Source: Peribacillus kribbensis DSM 17871
GTDB taxonomy: Bacteria; Bacillota; Bacilli; Bacillales; DSM-1321
Reading direction: 5' to 3'
Assembly: GCF_000430765.1 (NCBI RefSeq)
Contig: NZ_KE387238.1
Location: forward strand, 37,057 to 101,056
Length of the DNA stretch: 64,000 nucleotides
Made by a program: the position numbers and the translations under genes. The number at the start of each line of letters is the position of its first letter. Positions within the stretch are counted from its first letter, which is position 1. The notes under the pieces were generated by a model that did no database searches, was not told the DNA's origin, and worked only from the letters and a program-made list of their open reading frames with translations. Positions 17,688 through 25,336 of this stretch are shown here, piece after piece.

Positions 17688-18505
17688 TATTGAAAGAGCG
17701 GGTTTCCCGCTAATAACTCTCCATGATCGATAAATGGATTCCTGTTGCCCTGCAGCTCATGAATGGCGGCATTCCGATGGAGTTCATACAGAGTCACCGG
17801 AAACTCCTTGTGCCAGGAAAACAGCAGCTTTAGATCCACGCGGCTGGATATATCCACAATTCCTGAATAGCGGAGATAAAAATAGAGAGTGGCTCTTGCT
17901 GCTATTCCTTTTCCATACTCCGGCTCGAACTTTCCGCTTTCAGACATCCCGCAGCCCGTAGTAATTCCCCTGATTCCCGCCTCTGGAGTATAAGAAGGAA
18001 AATCTGTGTAAGGCAAATTGCCGCGCTTGCTGTTACAGGCAGGCTCGCAGGCAAACAGATGATGCAGATCCCCTTTCATTGGCTCCTTTTTCCCAAACCA
18101 GGATTGAGGCACAATATGTTCACAATTCAGCTTGATCTCGGTGCTCAGTTCGGAAATTCTTCCATCTGCTTTTTCACCGATGATCCGGATATCCTCCTCA
18201 ATCACTGTCAGCGGATCCAATACAGTTCCGGAGTAAATGCTTTTCAGCTGCCGGTTTTCATGTAAATCCACCCAGGGATACAGATATTTAAAGGGTGCAT
18301 AAGGCAGCTGTGTGTGATGCGTTTCCGCAAGGAGGGCATGAAGCTGTTCCATTACTTGACTGCTTTCAAAAGAGATTTGTTCATAATAAGCTTTTTTAAT
18401 TTCTTCCTGTGTGGAATCGCTGTAATACTCTCTTTGGGCAACGCTTCGCAAATGGATGGATCTCGCTTCCGGCCATAGTTCCTGAAGTCTTTGCGTCTCA
18501 TTCAT
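17687..18505 (-). CDS. Endonuclease I family nuclease without signal peptide
   Basis: Bsn/EndA-type non-specific DNA/RNA nuclease (beta-beta-alpha-metal fold). The active-site region is LNCEHIVPQSWFGKKEP, with the general-base His and metal Asn in ACNSKRGNLPY; GDLHHLFACEP and FPVTLYELHRNAAIHELQGN are also conserved. 272 residues. Known family members are exported, but this one starts MNETQRLQELWPEARS with no hydrophobic segment, so it appears cytoplasmic. Its ATG overlaps the ispA stop (ATGA), giving translational coupling with an intracellular protease. Confidence 0.88.
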   Translation of the reverse strand: MNETQRLQELWPEARSIHLRSVAQREYYSDSTQEEIKKAYYEQISFESSQVMEQLHALLAETHHTQLPYAPFKYLYPWVDLHENRQLKSIYSGTVLDPLTVIEEDIRIIGEKADGRISELSTEIKLNCEHIVPQSWFGKKEPMKGDLHHLFACEPACNSKRGNLPYTDFPSYTPEAGIRGITTGCGMSESGKFEPEYGKGIAARATLYFYLRYSGIVDISSRVDLKLLFSWHKEFPVTLYELHRNAAIHELQGNRNPFIDHGELLAGNPLFQ

Positions 18506-19470
18506 GGATGTACCAGCAGCGCTGCCGCTTCTTTTTTGAAGATATCTGTCAGATACTCGATGGCAGTCAAGTACAGAAGTCCATTTCCTTCAAGCTTTGG
18601 TGTGTAACCGAGAGGGATGGTCCTTTTAATGAGCTGGGCATAAAGCTCTGCACCCGTCAGCTTTCTTCCGAAGCTCTCCTCGGTCAGCACCTTGATGAGG
18701 GCCAATGCCCCTGCAGCGTGGGGCGCAGACATTGAAGTGCCGCTTAGTGTGGCGTACTTGCCATTTTTATAGGTAGAAAGGATTCCTTCGCCTGGAGCAA
18801 CCAGGTCCACTTCATTATTTGAATTTGTAAAATTTGAAGACCTTCGCTGGAGATTGATGGCACCGACACTGATCACCTCGTTATAGCATGCCGGGTACCC
18901 GAGCTCATCGGTTTTGTCATCGCCATCACCTTCATTCCCAGCCGCACACACCACTTGAATATTCTTTGAAACGGCTAGTTTGATCGCATCATGAAGGTCC
19001 TTATCATCGGATGGGCCGCCCAATGACATGGATATGATATCTGCTCCCTGCTCGATCGCAAACAAAATTCCATTTTTGATCCACTCGTATTTCCCAGATC
19101 CATTCTTGTTTAATACTTTCACGATCAATAGATCAGCCTCGGGTGCGACACCGATTACCCCCTGTTTATTCATGGATGCAGCCATCGTGCCGGCAACATG
19201 GGTGCCGTGGCCGTTGTAATCCTGATAGATGTCCTCCCTGCCGCCGTCATCACCGGTAAAATTCTTCCCGCCTTTGATTCTGTCCTTTAAATCCGGATGA
19301 GTGATATCACAGCCAGTATCCAGGACAGCAATCGTGCTGCCTTTTCCCATCGTCTTATCCCAAATCTTTGGGGCCTGGATCAGCTCCACACCGCCTGGCA
19401 CTTCTGAAGTATCTTCGATCTGCTCCACCAATTCATACGGAATAACCCGAACAACCTGCTCCTGCTCCAT
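18502..19470 (-). CDS. ispA: Intracellular subtilisin-family serine protease
   Basis: S8 protease with the Asp-His-Ser triad at D51 (AVLDTGCDITHPDL), H88 (NGHGTHVAGT) and S246 (SGTSMSAPHAAG). There is no signal peptide. The short N-terminal extension contains RVIPYELVEQ, the LIPY/F-type motif that blocks the active site in intracellular subtilisins until removed. Length of 322 fits IspA. ATG at 19470 follows TTAGGAGGATGACAG. IspA is a major cytoplasmic protease in sporulating or stationary cells of B. subtilis. It heads a two-gene unit with the leaderless nuclease. Confidence 0.94.
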   Translation of the reverse strand: MEQEQVVRVIPYELVEQIEDTSEVPGGVELIQAPKIWDKTMGKGSTIAVLDTGCDITHPDLKDRIKGGKNFTGDDGGREDIYQDYNGHGTHVAGTMAASMNKQGVIGVAPEADLLIVKVLNKNGSGKYEWIKNGILFAIEQGADIISMSLGGPSDDKDLHDAIKLAVSKNIQVVCAAGNEGDGDDKTDELGYPACYNEVISVGAINLQRRSSNFTNSNNEVDLVAPGEGILSTYKNGKYATLSGTSMSAPHAAGALALIKVLTEESFGRKLTGAELYAQLIKRTIPLGYTPKLEGNGLLYLTAIEYLTDIFKKEAAALLVHP

Positions 19471-19680
19471 CTGTCATCCTCCTAACAAAATGAGCTCCTT
19501 CCATAAGAAAAGGGCAATGGTTCCTAACTCCCTAGAGGCCGAATCCTGCTTGTATCCCTATTCTATCAACTCTGACATTCCCTTCGAAAGTACCCAAAGA
19601 AGGATTATTTCTACATAATTCCCCTCCCTTCTCATACCATAGTTCCAAGTCCCCGAAGCGCCTGTCGTTTTGTGTCAAAT

Positions 19681-19717
19681 CATCAGGGAAATGGGGACTG
19701 TTCCCATTTCCCTGATG
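19681..19717. repeat. Palindromic repeat, GGGAAATGGGGAC family
   Basis: 15-base arms CATCAGGGAAATGGG and CCCATTTCCCTGATG around a short centre. It shares its core with the palindrome at 23131 and partial copies near 11501 and 35106. It lies in the 19,471-19,827 gap, where I see no other feature. Confidence 0.75.
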
Positions 19718-19827
19718 ATGTTTCTAGCGTATAAATACTCGATGACCAGAAAATACTAGATAAGCTGGTTTTAGCGGCAGGTCCCTTACCCAGCACCTGC
19801 AAATATGATCAGGATGGAGTGACTTGA

Positions 19828-19980
19828 ATGAGCTATAGAGATCATTTAGATGCGCGCTCTAAGATGTTTCATCACAATTGGACACGTCCGAAAAGGTCGA
19901 AATCCCAAGTGAATGGCCACACGGCCATGTCTCAAACGAATATTATCTTAAGAAGCAACGCAAAAGCCCATCACTGGTAA
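19828..19980 (+). CDS. Small basic hypothetical protein (50 aa)
   Basis: A 50-codon ORF starting MSYRDHLDARSKMFHHNWTR, with GGAG eight bases before the ATG and a bidirectional terminator 13 bases after the stop. It is rich in His, Arg, Lys and Ser with no membrane segment. I recognise no family. The ribosome site and terminator support it, but its shortness keeps confidence moderate. Confidence 0.5.
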   Translation: MSYRDHLDARSKMFHHNWTRPKRSKSQVNGHTAMSQTNIILRSNAKAHHW

Positions 19981-19992
19981 AATTGCAGAACC

Positions 19993-20026
19993 ATAAGGCG
20001 CAGGAGATATTTCCCCTGCGCCTTAT
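19993..20026. terminator. Bidirectional terminator downstream of galU
   Basis: Perfect 12-base arms ATAAGGCGCAGG and CCTGCGCCTTAT around a ten-base loop, six bases beyond the galU stop and also just after the 50-codon ORF. Confidence 0.85.
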
Positions 20027-20031
20027 CCTTC

Positions 20032-20928
20032 TTACTCTTCCATTTTCACCGCTCTTTCGGACTCCCTGTCAAACAAGCTCTCGAAGTATTCCAAGAGCTG
20101 CCTTCGCAGTTCAGGCCGCTGCAGCCCGACTTCCGCAATCGCCTTGATGTAGCCGAGCTTATCCCCAATATCAAACCGGCTTCCCTTTAATTCCACAGCC
20201 AGGATGGGCTCTTTCCTGCATGCTTTCCGGAGGGCATCCGTAAGCTGAATTTCATTTCCCGCCCCCTGTTCTGTCCTTTCCAGGTAGGAAAATACTGAAG
20301 GAGTTAAAATGTATCTCCCCATAACGGCGGTAGAAGACGGCGCTTCACTCAGTGAAGGTTTTTCCACTAAATCACGGATCCTGTACAGCCCTCTCTCCTT
20401 CCAGCTGGGAGCAATGATTCCATATTTTGAAACCTCTGAAAGATCGACCTCCTGAACCCCGATAACAAGCTTCTCATATTTTTCGAAAACCTCTATAAGC
20501 TGTGATAGTGCCGGCTGTTCTGAAATCATAATATCGTCGCCCAGCAGAACAGCGAATGGTTCATTTCCGACAAACTGCTTCGCACAAAGGATAGCATCTC
20601 CCAGCCCCTTTGGCTCTCTTTGGCGGATATAATGGATATTAGCCAGGGAAGAAATCTGCCTGACTTCCCGAAGCAGGTCATACTTTTCCTTTTCCTCCAG
20701 AAGCTGCTCCAGCTCAACCGACTTATCAAAATGATCCTCAATGGATTTCTTGTTTCTCCCGGTAACAAAAATAATGCTTTCGATACCAGATTGGACCGCT
20801 TCTTCAACAATGTATTGGACAGCCGGTTTATCGACGATCGGAAGCATTTCCTTGGGCTGCGCCTTTGTAGCAGGCAGAAAACGGGTACCGAGCCCGGCTA
20901 CAGGGATAACCGCCTTTTTCACTTTCAT
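20032..20928 (-). CDS. galU: UTP-glucose-1-phosphate uridylyltransferase (GalU/GtaB)
   Basis: Makes UDP-glucose from UTP and glucose-1-phosphate for teichoic acid and glycolipid glucosylation. Signature AGLGTRFLPATKAQPKEMLP forms the nucleotide loop, with KPAVQYIVEEA, the sugar-binding QREPKGLGDAIL, VLLGDDI and LTDALRK following. Length of 298 is standard. The ATG overlaps the stop of a 39-codon ORF (ATGA), which suggests coupled translation. Bacillus genomes often have several GalU paralogues, so this need not be the main GtaB. Confidence 0.95.
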   Translation of the reverse strand: MKVKKAVIPVAGLGTRFLPATKAQPKEMLPIVDKPAVQYIVEEAVQSGIESIIFVTGRNKKSIEDHFDKSVELEQLLEEKEKYDLLREVRQISSLANIHYIRQREPKGLGDAILCAKQFVGNEPFAVLLGDDIMISEQPALSQLIEVFEKYEKLVIGVQEVDLSEVSKYGIIAPSWKERGLYRIRDLVEKPSLSEAPSSTAVMGRYILTPSVFSYLERTEQGAGNEIQLTDALRKACRKEPILAVELKGSRFDIGDKLGYIKAIAEVGLQRPELRRQLLEYFESLFDRESERAVKMEE

Positions 20929-21044
20929 TCGTTCCCCTTCTTTCTTCTTTTTCTGCAGGCCGGATCTTCCCTGAAGCTCTGATTTTCACGTAGCTGCACC
21001 AGGCTCAAGTGATCCGGGTCTATCTTAAAAGAAAATATATTCAT
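20925..21044 (-). CDS. 39-aa ORF overlapping the galU start
   Basis: ORF starting MNIFSFKIDPDHLSLVQLRE and ending in a basic tail (CRKRRKKGNE). GAGGTG lies eight bases before its ATG, and its TGA overlaps the galU ATG by four bases. It has no similarity I recognise. Either a small conserved protein or a leader peptide whose translation opens the galU start. Confidence 0.5.
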   Translation of the reverse strand: MNIFSFKIDPDHLSLVQLRENQSFREDPACRKRRKKGNE

Positions 21045-21123
21045 CCCGTTCCCACCTCATGATTGGAAGAAATGAAAATGGCAGAAATGTGTGAATTTTA
21101 GGAAAAAAGTTATAGAGATGTTC

Positions 21124-21152
21124 TTGTAATTCAGAGAAAAACCGGCTATACT
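21124..21152 (+). promoter_or_regulatory. Sigma-A type promoter of the argS T-box transcript
   Basis: -35 TTGTAA (21124-21129), 17-base spacer, -10 TATACT (21147-21152), a short distance upstream of the T-box leader. Confidence 0.6.
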
Positions 21153-21164
21153 TTTTTACAACAT

Positions 21165-21385
21165 TATAATGCCGAAAGTTTTTGATGAAGAGAGTAGCCG
21201 GAAACAGGCGGATCCAGCGAACCGGGGATGATGGAAGCCCGGTACCGCCCCCTGGTGAAACGCACTTCTGAAATGCTTATTGCCGGGGACATTCCCCCGT
21301 TATCAGGAAAAGTGGTTCTTAATGAACAAGTAGAGTGGCACCGCGGGCACATCCCGTCTCTTATTATAGAGACGGGATTTTTTTA
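21165..21385 (+). promoter_or_regulatory. T-box riboswitch, arginine specifier, upstream of argS
   Basis: Transcription-attenuating leader that senses uncharged tRNA. The T-box sequence AGAGTGGCACCGCGGG is at 21332-21347. It is followed by the intrinsic terminator (ATCCCGTCTC and GAGACGGGAT arms, then TTTTTTTA, ending about 21385), whose 5' arm competes with the antiterminator. Stem I occupies roughly 21185-21275. Its 3' side reads CTGGTGAACGC-like sequence with CGC at 21261-21263 followed by A, a plausible specifier for Arg. This predicts argS induction when arginyl-tRNA is uncharged. Confidence 0.9.
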
Positions 21386-21429
21386 TTTCCAGTCCGATGA
21401 AAACCGCAAACTAAAATGGAGGTTGAACG

Positions 21430-23118
21430 ATGAATTATCAATTATTGGCTGCAGAGCAGATTGAAGCACACATATCCTCATTATCAAAGGAAGAGATCCT
21501 CTCCCTGATGGAAATTCCTAAATTATCAGAGCATGGCGACATGGCCTTTCCCTGCTTCCGCCTCGCCAAGGAACTCCGCAAATCACCTGCTGCAATAGCT
21601 GAAGATCTGGCCGGGAACCTTCACCATGAATTATTTCAAACCATTGTGGCTGCAGGACCTTACGTCAATTTCTTTTTGAATAAATGTGTCGTTTCCCATG
21701 CCATCCTTACACAGATTCTCGAGGAAAAAGATCAGTATGGGAACGTAAATCTGGGGGCGGGAGGAAAAGTCCCGATTGACATGTCTTCCCCTAATATTGC
21801 CAAGCCGTTTTCCATGGGGCATTTACGGTCCACTGTGATAGGGAACTCTATCGCAAACATCCTCACAAAATGCGGCTATACGCCGGTGAAAATCAACCAT
21901 CTTGGCGACTGGGGAACACAATTCGGAAAACTGATCACGGCTTATAAGGCGTGGGGCGATGAAGAGAAGGTCAAGGCCAATCCGATCGCTGAACTGCTGA
22001 AGCTGTACGTCGATTTCCATGAAAGAGCCGATACAGATCCGGATCTCATCCCCCAGGGAAGAGAATGGTTCAAAAAACTGGAGAATGGCAATGAAGAGGC
22101 CCTTCATTTATGGAAATGGTTCAGGGAAGAATCCCTGAGTGAATTCAATAAAATATATCAGCTTCTTGGTGTCAGCTTTGATTCCTTCCTTGGCGAAGCT
22201 TTTTATAATGATAGGATGGAGCCGGTCGTTGATCTGCTTGAGGAAAAAGGACTTCTTGTGGAAGATGAAGGTGCGATGGTCGTGAAGCTGGATGAAGAGG
22301 GCCTCCCCCCTTCCCTGATCAAAAAGTCGGACGGTGCCACCCTCTACGTGACAAGGGATTTGGCAGCAGCCATGTACCGGAATACCACCTATGATTTTTC
22401 AAAGGCGGTTTATGTGGTGGGGAATGAGCAGAGCCTGCATTTCAAACAGCTGAAGCTCGTCCTCAAGAAACTTGGATTTGATTGGGCCGATCAAATGGTT
22501 CATGTTCCATTCGGAATGATCTTAAAGGATGGAAAGAAAATGTCCACACGTAAAGGAAAAGTAGTCCTCTTGGAGAAAGTGCTTCAAGAATCGATTCAGC
22601 TCGCAGAGAAAAACATTCTGGCAAAAAATCCGGAGCTGAACAATAAAGAAGAAGTGGCACGGCAGGTAGGGGTCGGTGCGGTCATCTTCCATGACCTGCG
22701 TAATGACCGGATGAATAATATAGAATTTTCACTGGAGGATATGCTGAAATTCGAAGGAGAAACCGGCCCATATCTACAGTACACTCATGCAAGGGCCTGC
22801 TCCATCCTTCGAAAAGCAGAAAATCCCGAATGGGAAACTCAAGATGCAGGCCTTGGTGACCCGATGAGCTGGGAAATCGTCAAACAGCTTGCCGATTTCC
22901 CGAAATACATTGAAAGAGCCTGCCTGAAACTGGAGCCTTCCATTATCTCTAAATACCTGATTGACCTGGCACAGGCCTTCAACAGCTATTATGGCAATGT
23001 CCGCATCCTCGAACAAGACAGCAGCCTAAAAGAGAGGCTGAACCTCGTCTGCGCTTCAGCCCTCGTCCTAAAAGAAGGCATGAAACTGCTCGGACTGGAA
23101 GCGCCAATGGAAATGTAA
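21430..23118 (+). CDS. argS: Arginyl-tRNA synthetase (T-box regulated)
   Basis: Charges tRNA-Arg. The N-terminal additional domain (residues 1-100) precedes the class I catalytic core: DMSSPNIAKPFSMGHLRST is the HIGH-equivalent, and GKKMSTRKGKVV the KMSKS-equivalent. NHLGDWGTQFGKLI and the C-terminal DALR anticodon-binding domain (ARACSILRKAE...GMKLLGLEAP) follow. 562 residues. The SSPNIAKPF form is that of the E. coli/eukaryote-like subgroup and differs from the NPTG-type core I recall for B. subtilis ArgS, so it may be a second, inducible copy. ATG at 21430 follows GGAGGTTGAACG. Confidence 0.96.
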   Translation: MNYQLLAAEQIEAHISSLSKEEILSLMEIPKLSEHGDMAFPCFRLAKELRKSPAAIAEDLAGNLHHELFQTIVAAGPYVNFFLNKCVVSHAILTQILEEKDQYGNVNLGAGGKVPIDMSSPNIAKPFSMGHLRSTVIGNSIANILTKCGYTPVKINHLGDWGTQFGKLITAYKAWGDEEKVKANPIAELLKLYVDFHERADTDPDLIPQGREWFKKLENGNEEALHLWKWFREESLSEFNKIYQLLGVSFDSFLGEAFYNDRMEPVVDLLEEKGLLVEDEGAMVVKLDEEGLPPSLIKKSDGATLYVTRDLAAAMYRNTTYDFSKAVYVVGNEQSLHFKQLKLVLKKLGFDWADQMVHVPFGMILKDGKKMSTRKGKVVLLEKVLQESIQLAEKNILAKNPELNNKEEVARQVGVGAVIFHDLRNDRMNNIEFSLEDMLKFEGETGPYLQYTHARACSILRKAENPEWETQDAGLGDPMSWEIVKQLADFPKYIERACLKLEPSIISKYLIDLAQAFNSYYGNVRILEQDSSLKERLNLVCASALVLKEGMKLLGLEAPMEM

Positions 23119-23130
23119 TCCTGGGAAATA

Positions 23131-23165
23131 AAAAGGGAAATGGGGACAGTCCCCATTTCCCTTTT
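23131..23165. repeat. Perfect 35-bp palindrome acting as shared terminator
   Basis: 17-base arms (AAAAGGGAAATGGGGAC and its exact complement) around a single A. It separates the converging argS and arcD-like genes, provides A- and T-tracts for both, and runs two bases into the TAA of the antiporter gene. Same core as the repeat at 19681. Confidence 0.88.
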
Positions 23166-24585
23166 AGATGGATATTTCTCCACGTATGAGCATGATGATG
23201 GCGACTACTGAAACTACCAGGATAGTTGCTGCCACCCACGGTTCGTATCCTTTGAATAATTTCTGCTGTTTCTGTTTCTGTGCAGCTGAATAGATGAGCA
23301 TGCCCGGCAGGTATAATAAGATGGTCAATAACAGATAACCCAGCCCGCCTGCATAGATGAGCCAGACCGAATAAGCTGCCGCAATGATTCCAAGCAGCAG
23401 GTTCCATATCCTGTTTTTGCTTTTATGCTGCCATGAATGCTTAATCTGATACAAGGCAGAGAAAAGATACGGAAGCAGAATGGCAGAGGAAGCCAGGGAA
23501 AACGCCAGCTGGTATGGCTTCTCTGAGAATAGAAAGGTCAAAAGGAAAATTTGGACCAACAGATTGGATACTAACAGGGACCGGCTCGGTGCCTGGTTTT
23601 TATTTTCCTTTAAAAAGAAGTTCGGAAACAATTTCTCTTTTGCTGCTGCATACGGAATTTCCGCCGTTACAATAGTCCAGCCGAGCCATGCTCCCAACAG
23701 GGAGACGATCAGGCCGATATTCACGAGGGAAGCACCCCATTTTCCTGTCACTGCCTCCAGTACATAGGCAAGCGAAGGGTTCTTCAGCTTAGAAAGCTCT
23801 GCTGCATCAAGCACCCCCAAGGACGCAACAGAAATAAGCACATAAATGGCAAGCGTGGAGATCAAGCCAATTACGGTTGCCCTTCCAACATCACGGCGGT
23901 ATGCTGCCCTTCCCGAAAGTAAAACCGCTCCTTCAAATCCAAGGAATACCCATAATGTGATGAGCATGGTGCTCTTTACCTGAGGAAATACATCTCCCAA
24001 GGAAAAATCAGCTGTTCCCCAGAATTGAGTTTTAAAGACTGCAGGATCAAATGCAAAGATGGTAATCACGATAAATAATAAAATCGGAATCAGCTTGGCT
24101 GCGGTTGTGATCATATTCACAATCGATGCGGATTTTACGCCCTGCAGCACCAAAATATGCACAGCCCACAATACAATGGATGCCGCAACGATAGAAGAAA
24201 CATTTTTCCCTGTGAACTTCGGATAAAAATACCCTGCTGCATTGATGAGCAGGGTAGCAAAGGCAACATTCCCCAAAAAAGCGGAACACCAATATCCCCA
24301 GGCGCTATTAAAACCTATGTATTGACCGAAGCCTGCCTTGGCATAAGAAAATATTCCGCCATCTAAATCAGGACGCCTGTTATTTAGATTTTGAAAACTT
24401 AGGCCCAGAGCCAGAATTCCGATCCCTGTTATCAGCCAGCCTATAAGAATAGCCCCTGTGCCTGCTCCCTGTGTAATATCACTCGGCAGATTAAAGGCTC
24501 CTCCCCCGATGACCGATCCTATTACAAGCGCTACCAGCGGCAGCAGCCCTAACTTTCCACGAGCCTGCATTTCCTGTTCTTCCAT
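23164..24585 (-). CDS. Basic amino acid/polyamine antiporter (ArcD/YvsH-like, APC family)
   Basis: About 12-13 membrane helices; a secondary transporter exchanging arginine with ornithine, or lysine with a diamine. The N-terminal APC signature is LVIGSVIGGGAFNLP (TM1 unwound substrate loop), with GGIFSYAKAGFGQYIGF in TM3 and WVFLGFEGAVLLSGRA in TM6. 473 residues. ATG at 24585 follows GAAGGAGGCCGAACTTA. It converges on T-box argS, which hints at arginine but does not prove it. I found no lysine riboswitch in its 5' region. No arc operon genes are nearby. Confidence 0.85.
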   Translation of the reverse strand: MEEQEMQARGKLGLLPLVALVIGSVIGGGAFNLPSDITQGAGTGAILIGWLITGIGILALGLSFQNLNNRRPDLDGGIFSYAKAGFGQYIGFNSAWGYWCSAFLGNVAFATLLINAAGYFYPKFTGKNVSSIVAASIVLWAVHILVLQGVKSASIVNMITTAAKLIPILLFIVITIFAFDPAVFKTQFWGTADFSLGDVFPQVKSTMLITLWVFLGFEGAVLLSGRAAYRRDVGRATVIGLISTLAIYVLISVASLGVLDAAELSKLKNPSLAYVLEAVTGKWGASLVNIGLIVSLLGAWLGWTIVTAEIPYAAAKEKLFPNFFLKENKNQAPSRSLLVSNLLVQIFLLTFLFSEKPYQLAFSLASSAILLPYLFSALYQIKHSWQHKSKNRIWNLLLGIIAAAYSVWLIYAGGLGYLLLTILLYLPGMLIYSAAQKQKQQKLFKGYEPWVAATILVVSVVAIIMLIRGEISI

Positions 24586-24898
24586 TAAGTTCGGCCTCCT
24601 TCAATTCATTTGTCAGTTTTTCCAAAAGCAGCTTACTTATGTAAGAGGTTTTCCTATAATAAAGGAATTCAGGTTTTCTGACCGCGAAATTTAAAAATAG
24701 CACAGGGCACCGTTCCCTACAAGGATTTTTTCCATGGAAATGTGACCCAAAGATGATGGCACAGCTGCTTTACAGGTATGGAAGGGATTCTTCCTACCAA
24801 TAAAATCGCCATTAATAAGAAAGCTCTATTCTAAGGCTCTTTTTTAAAAGATTGTTGTTTTTTTAAAGAGTCTGAAAGGGACCCCCATTATTAAACAG

Positions 24899-25218
24899 GT
24901 TGATTGGAGCGGAAGGTGCTAGACTCCTGATCCAGCTCCAAGCTGAGCCCCTCGAGTCATAAGCCAATCCGTCTATGGGAAGAAAAACACTCCCCACAGC
25001 CGGCTCGTCTTATGCTTGTCGGGTCTCTGCCTGCCAAGAGGTTCACTGCTTATTTTAATATAGATGAACATTGACCTCTTAATATTGTCATATTTAGCAG
25101 GCACCGCTTTCCGCTTTTCTAAGCGGGATTAGCGGGACAGGTGAGACCCCGCAAGCGCAGCCGAGGAGGCTCACCGCCCGCCCCGCGGAAAGCGAGCATC
25201 CTGGAGCGGAAATCAACC
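24899..25218. repeat. Mosaic of two Bacillaceae-type dispersed intergenic repeats
   Basis: The 24,586-25,336 gap has no gene. It holds a 5' piece of repeat A (24899-24929, GGAGCGGAAGGTGCTAGACT) and a block of repeat B (about 24931-25030, containing CTCGAGTCATAAGCCAATCC). The rest of repeat A follows (about 25105-25218, ending TGGAGCGGAAATCAAC). The 3' piece is highly structured: CGCTTTCCGC at 25105 pairs with GCGGAAAGCG at 25185, and GGTGAG pairs with CTCACC. I recognise both as abundant unannotated repeats of Bacillus genomes. B plus about 70 bases of AT-rich DNA appears to interrupt A. Confidence 0.7.
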
Positions 25219-25310
25219 ACCTTGTTCCAAAGCAACAAAGTTTGCGATAACAGCCTTCTAAAAAATCGTTGCTTAGGAACGGAAGGTGCTTAAATACAGC
25301 CTAAAAAAAG

Positions 25311-25335
25311 AAAAAAGCAGCGCGGCTGCTTTTTT
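25311..25335. terminator. Terminator after dacC
   Basis: 11-base arms AAAAAAGCAGC and GCTGCTTTTTT with a GCG loop, directly beside the dacC stop. Confidence 0.88.
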
Positions 25336-25336
25336 C

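Noticed and set aside
24586..24780. Lysine riboswitch (L-box) upstream of the antiporter gene, as on B. subtilis yvsH
   Set aside because: I looked for the conserved L-box segments on the minus strand and did not find them; only AT-rich sequence and a plain ribosome site are present.
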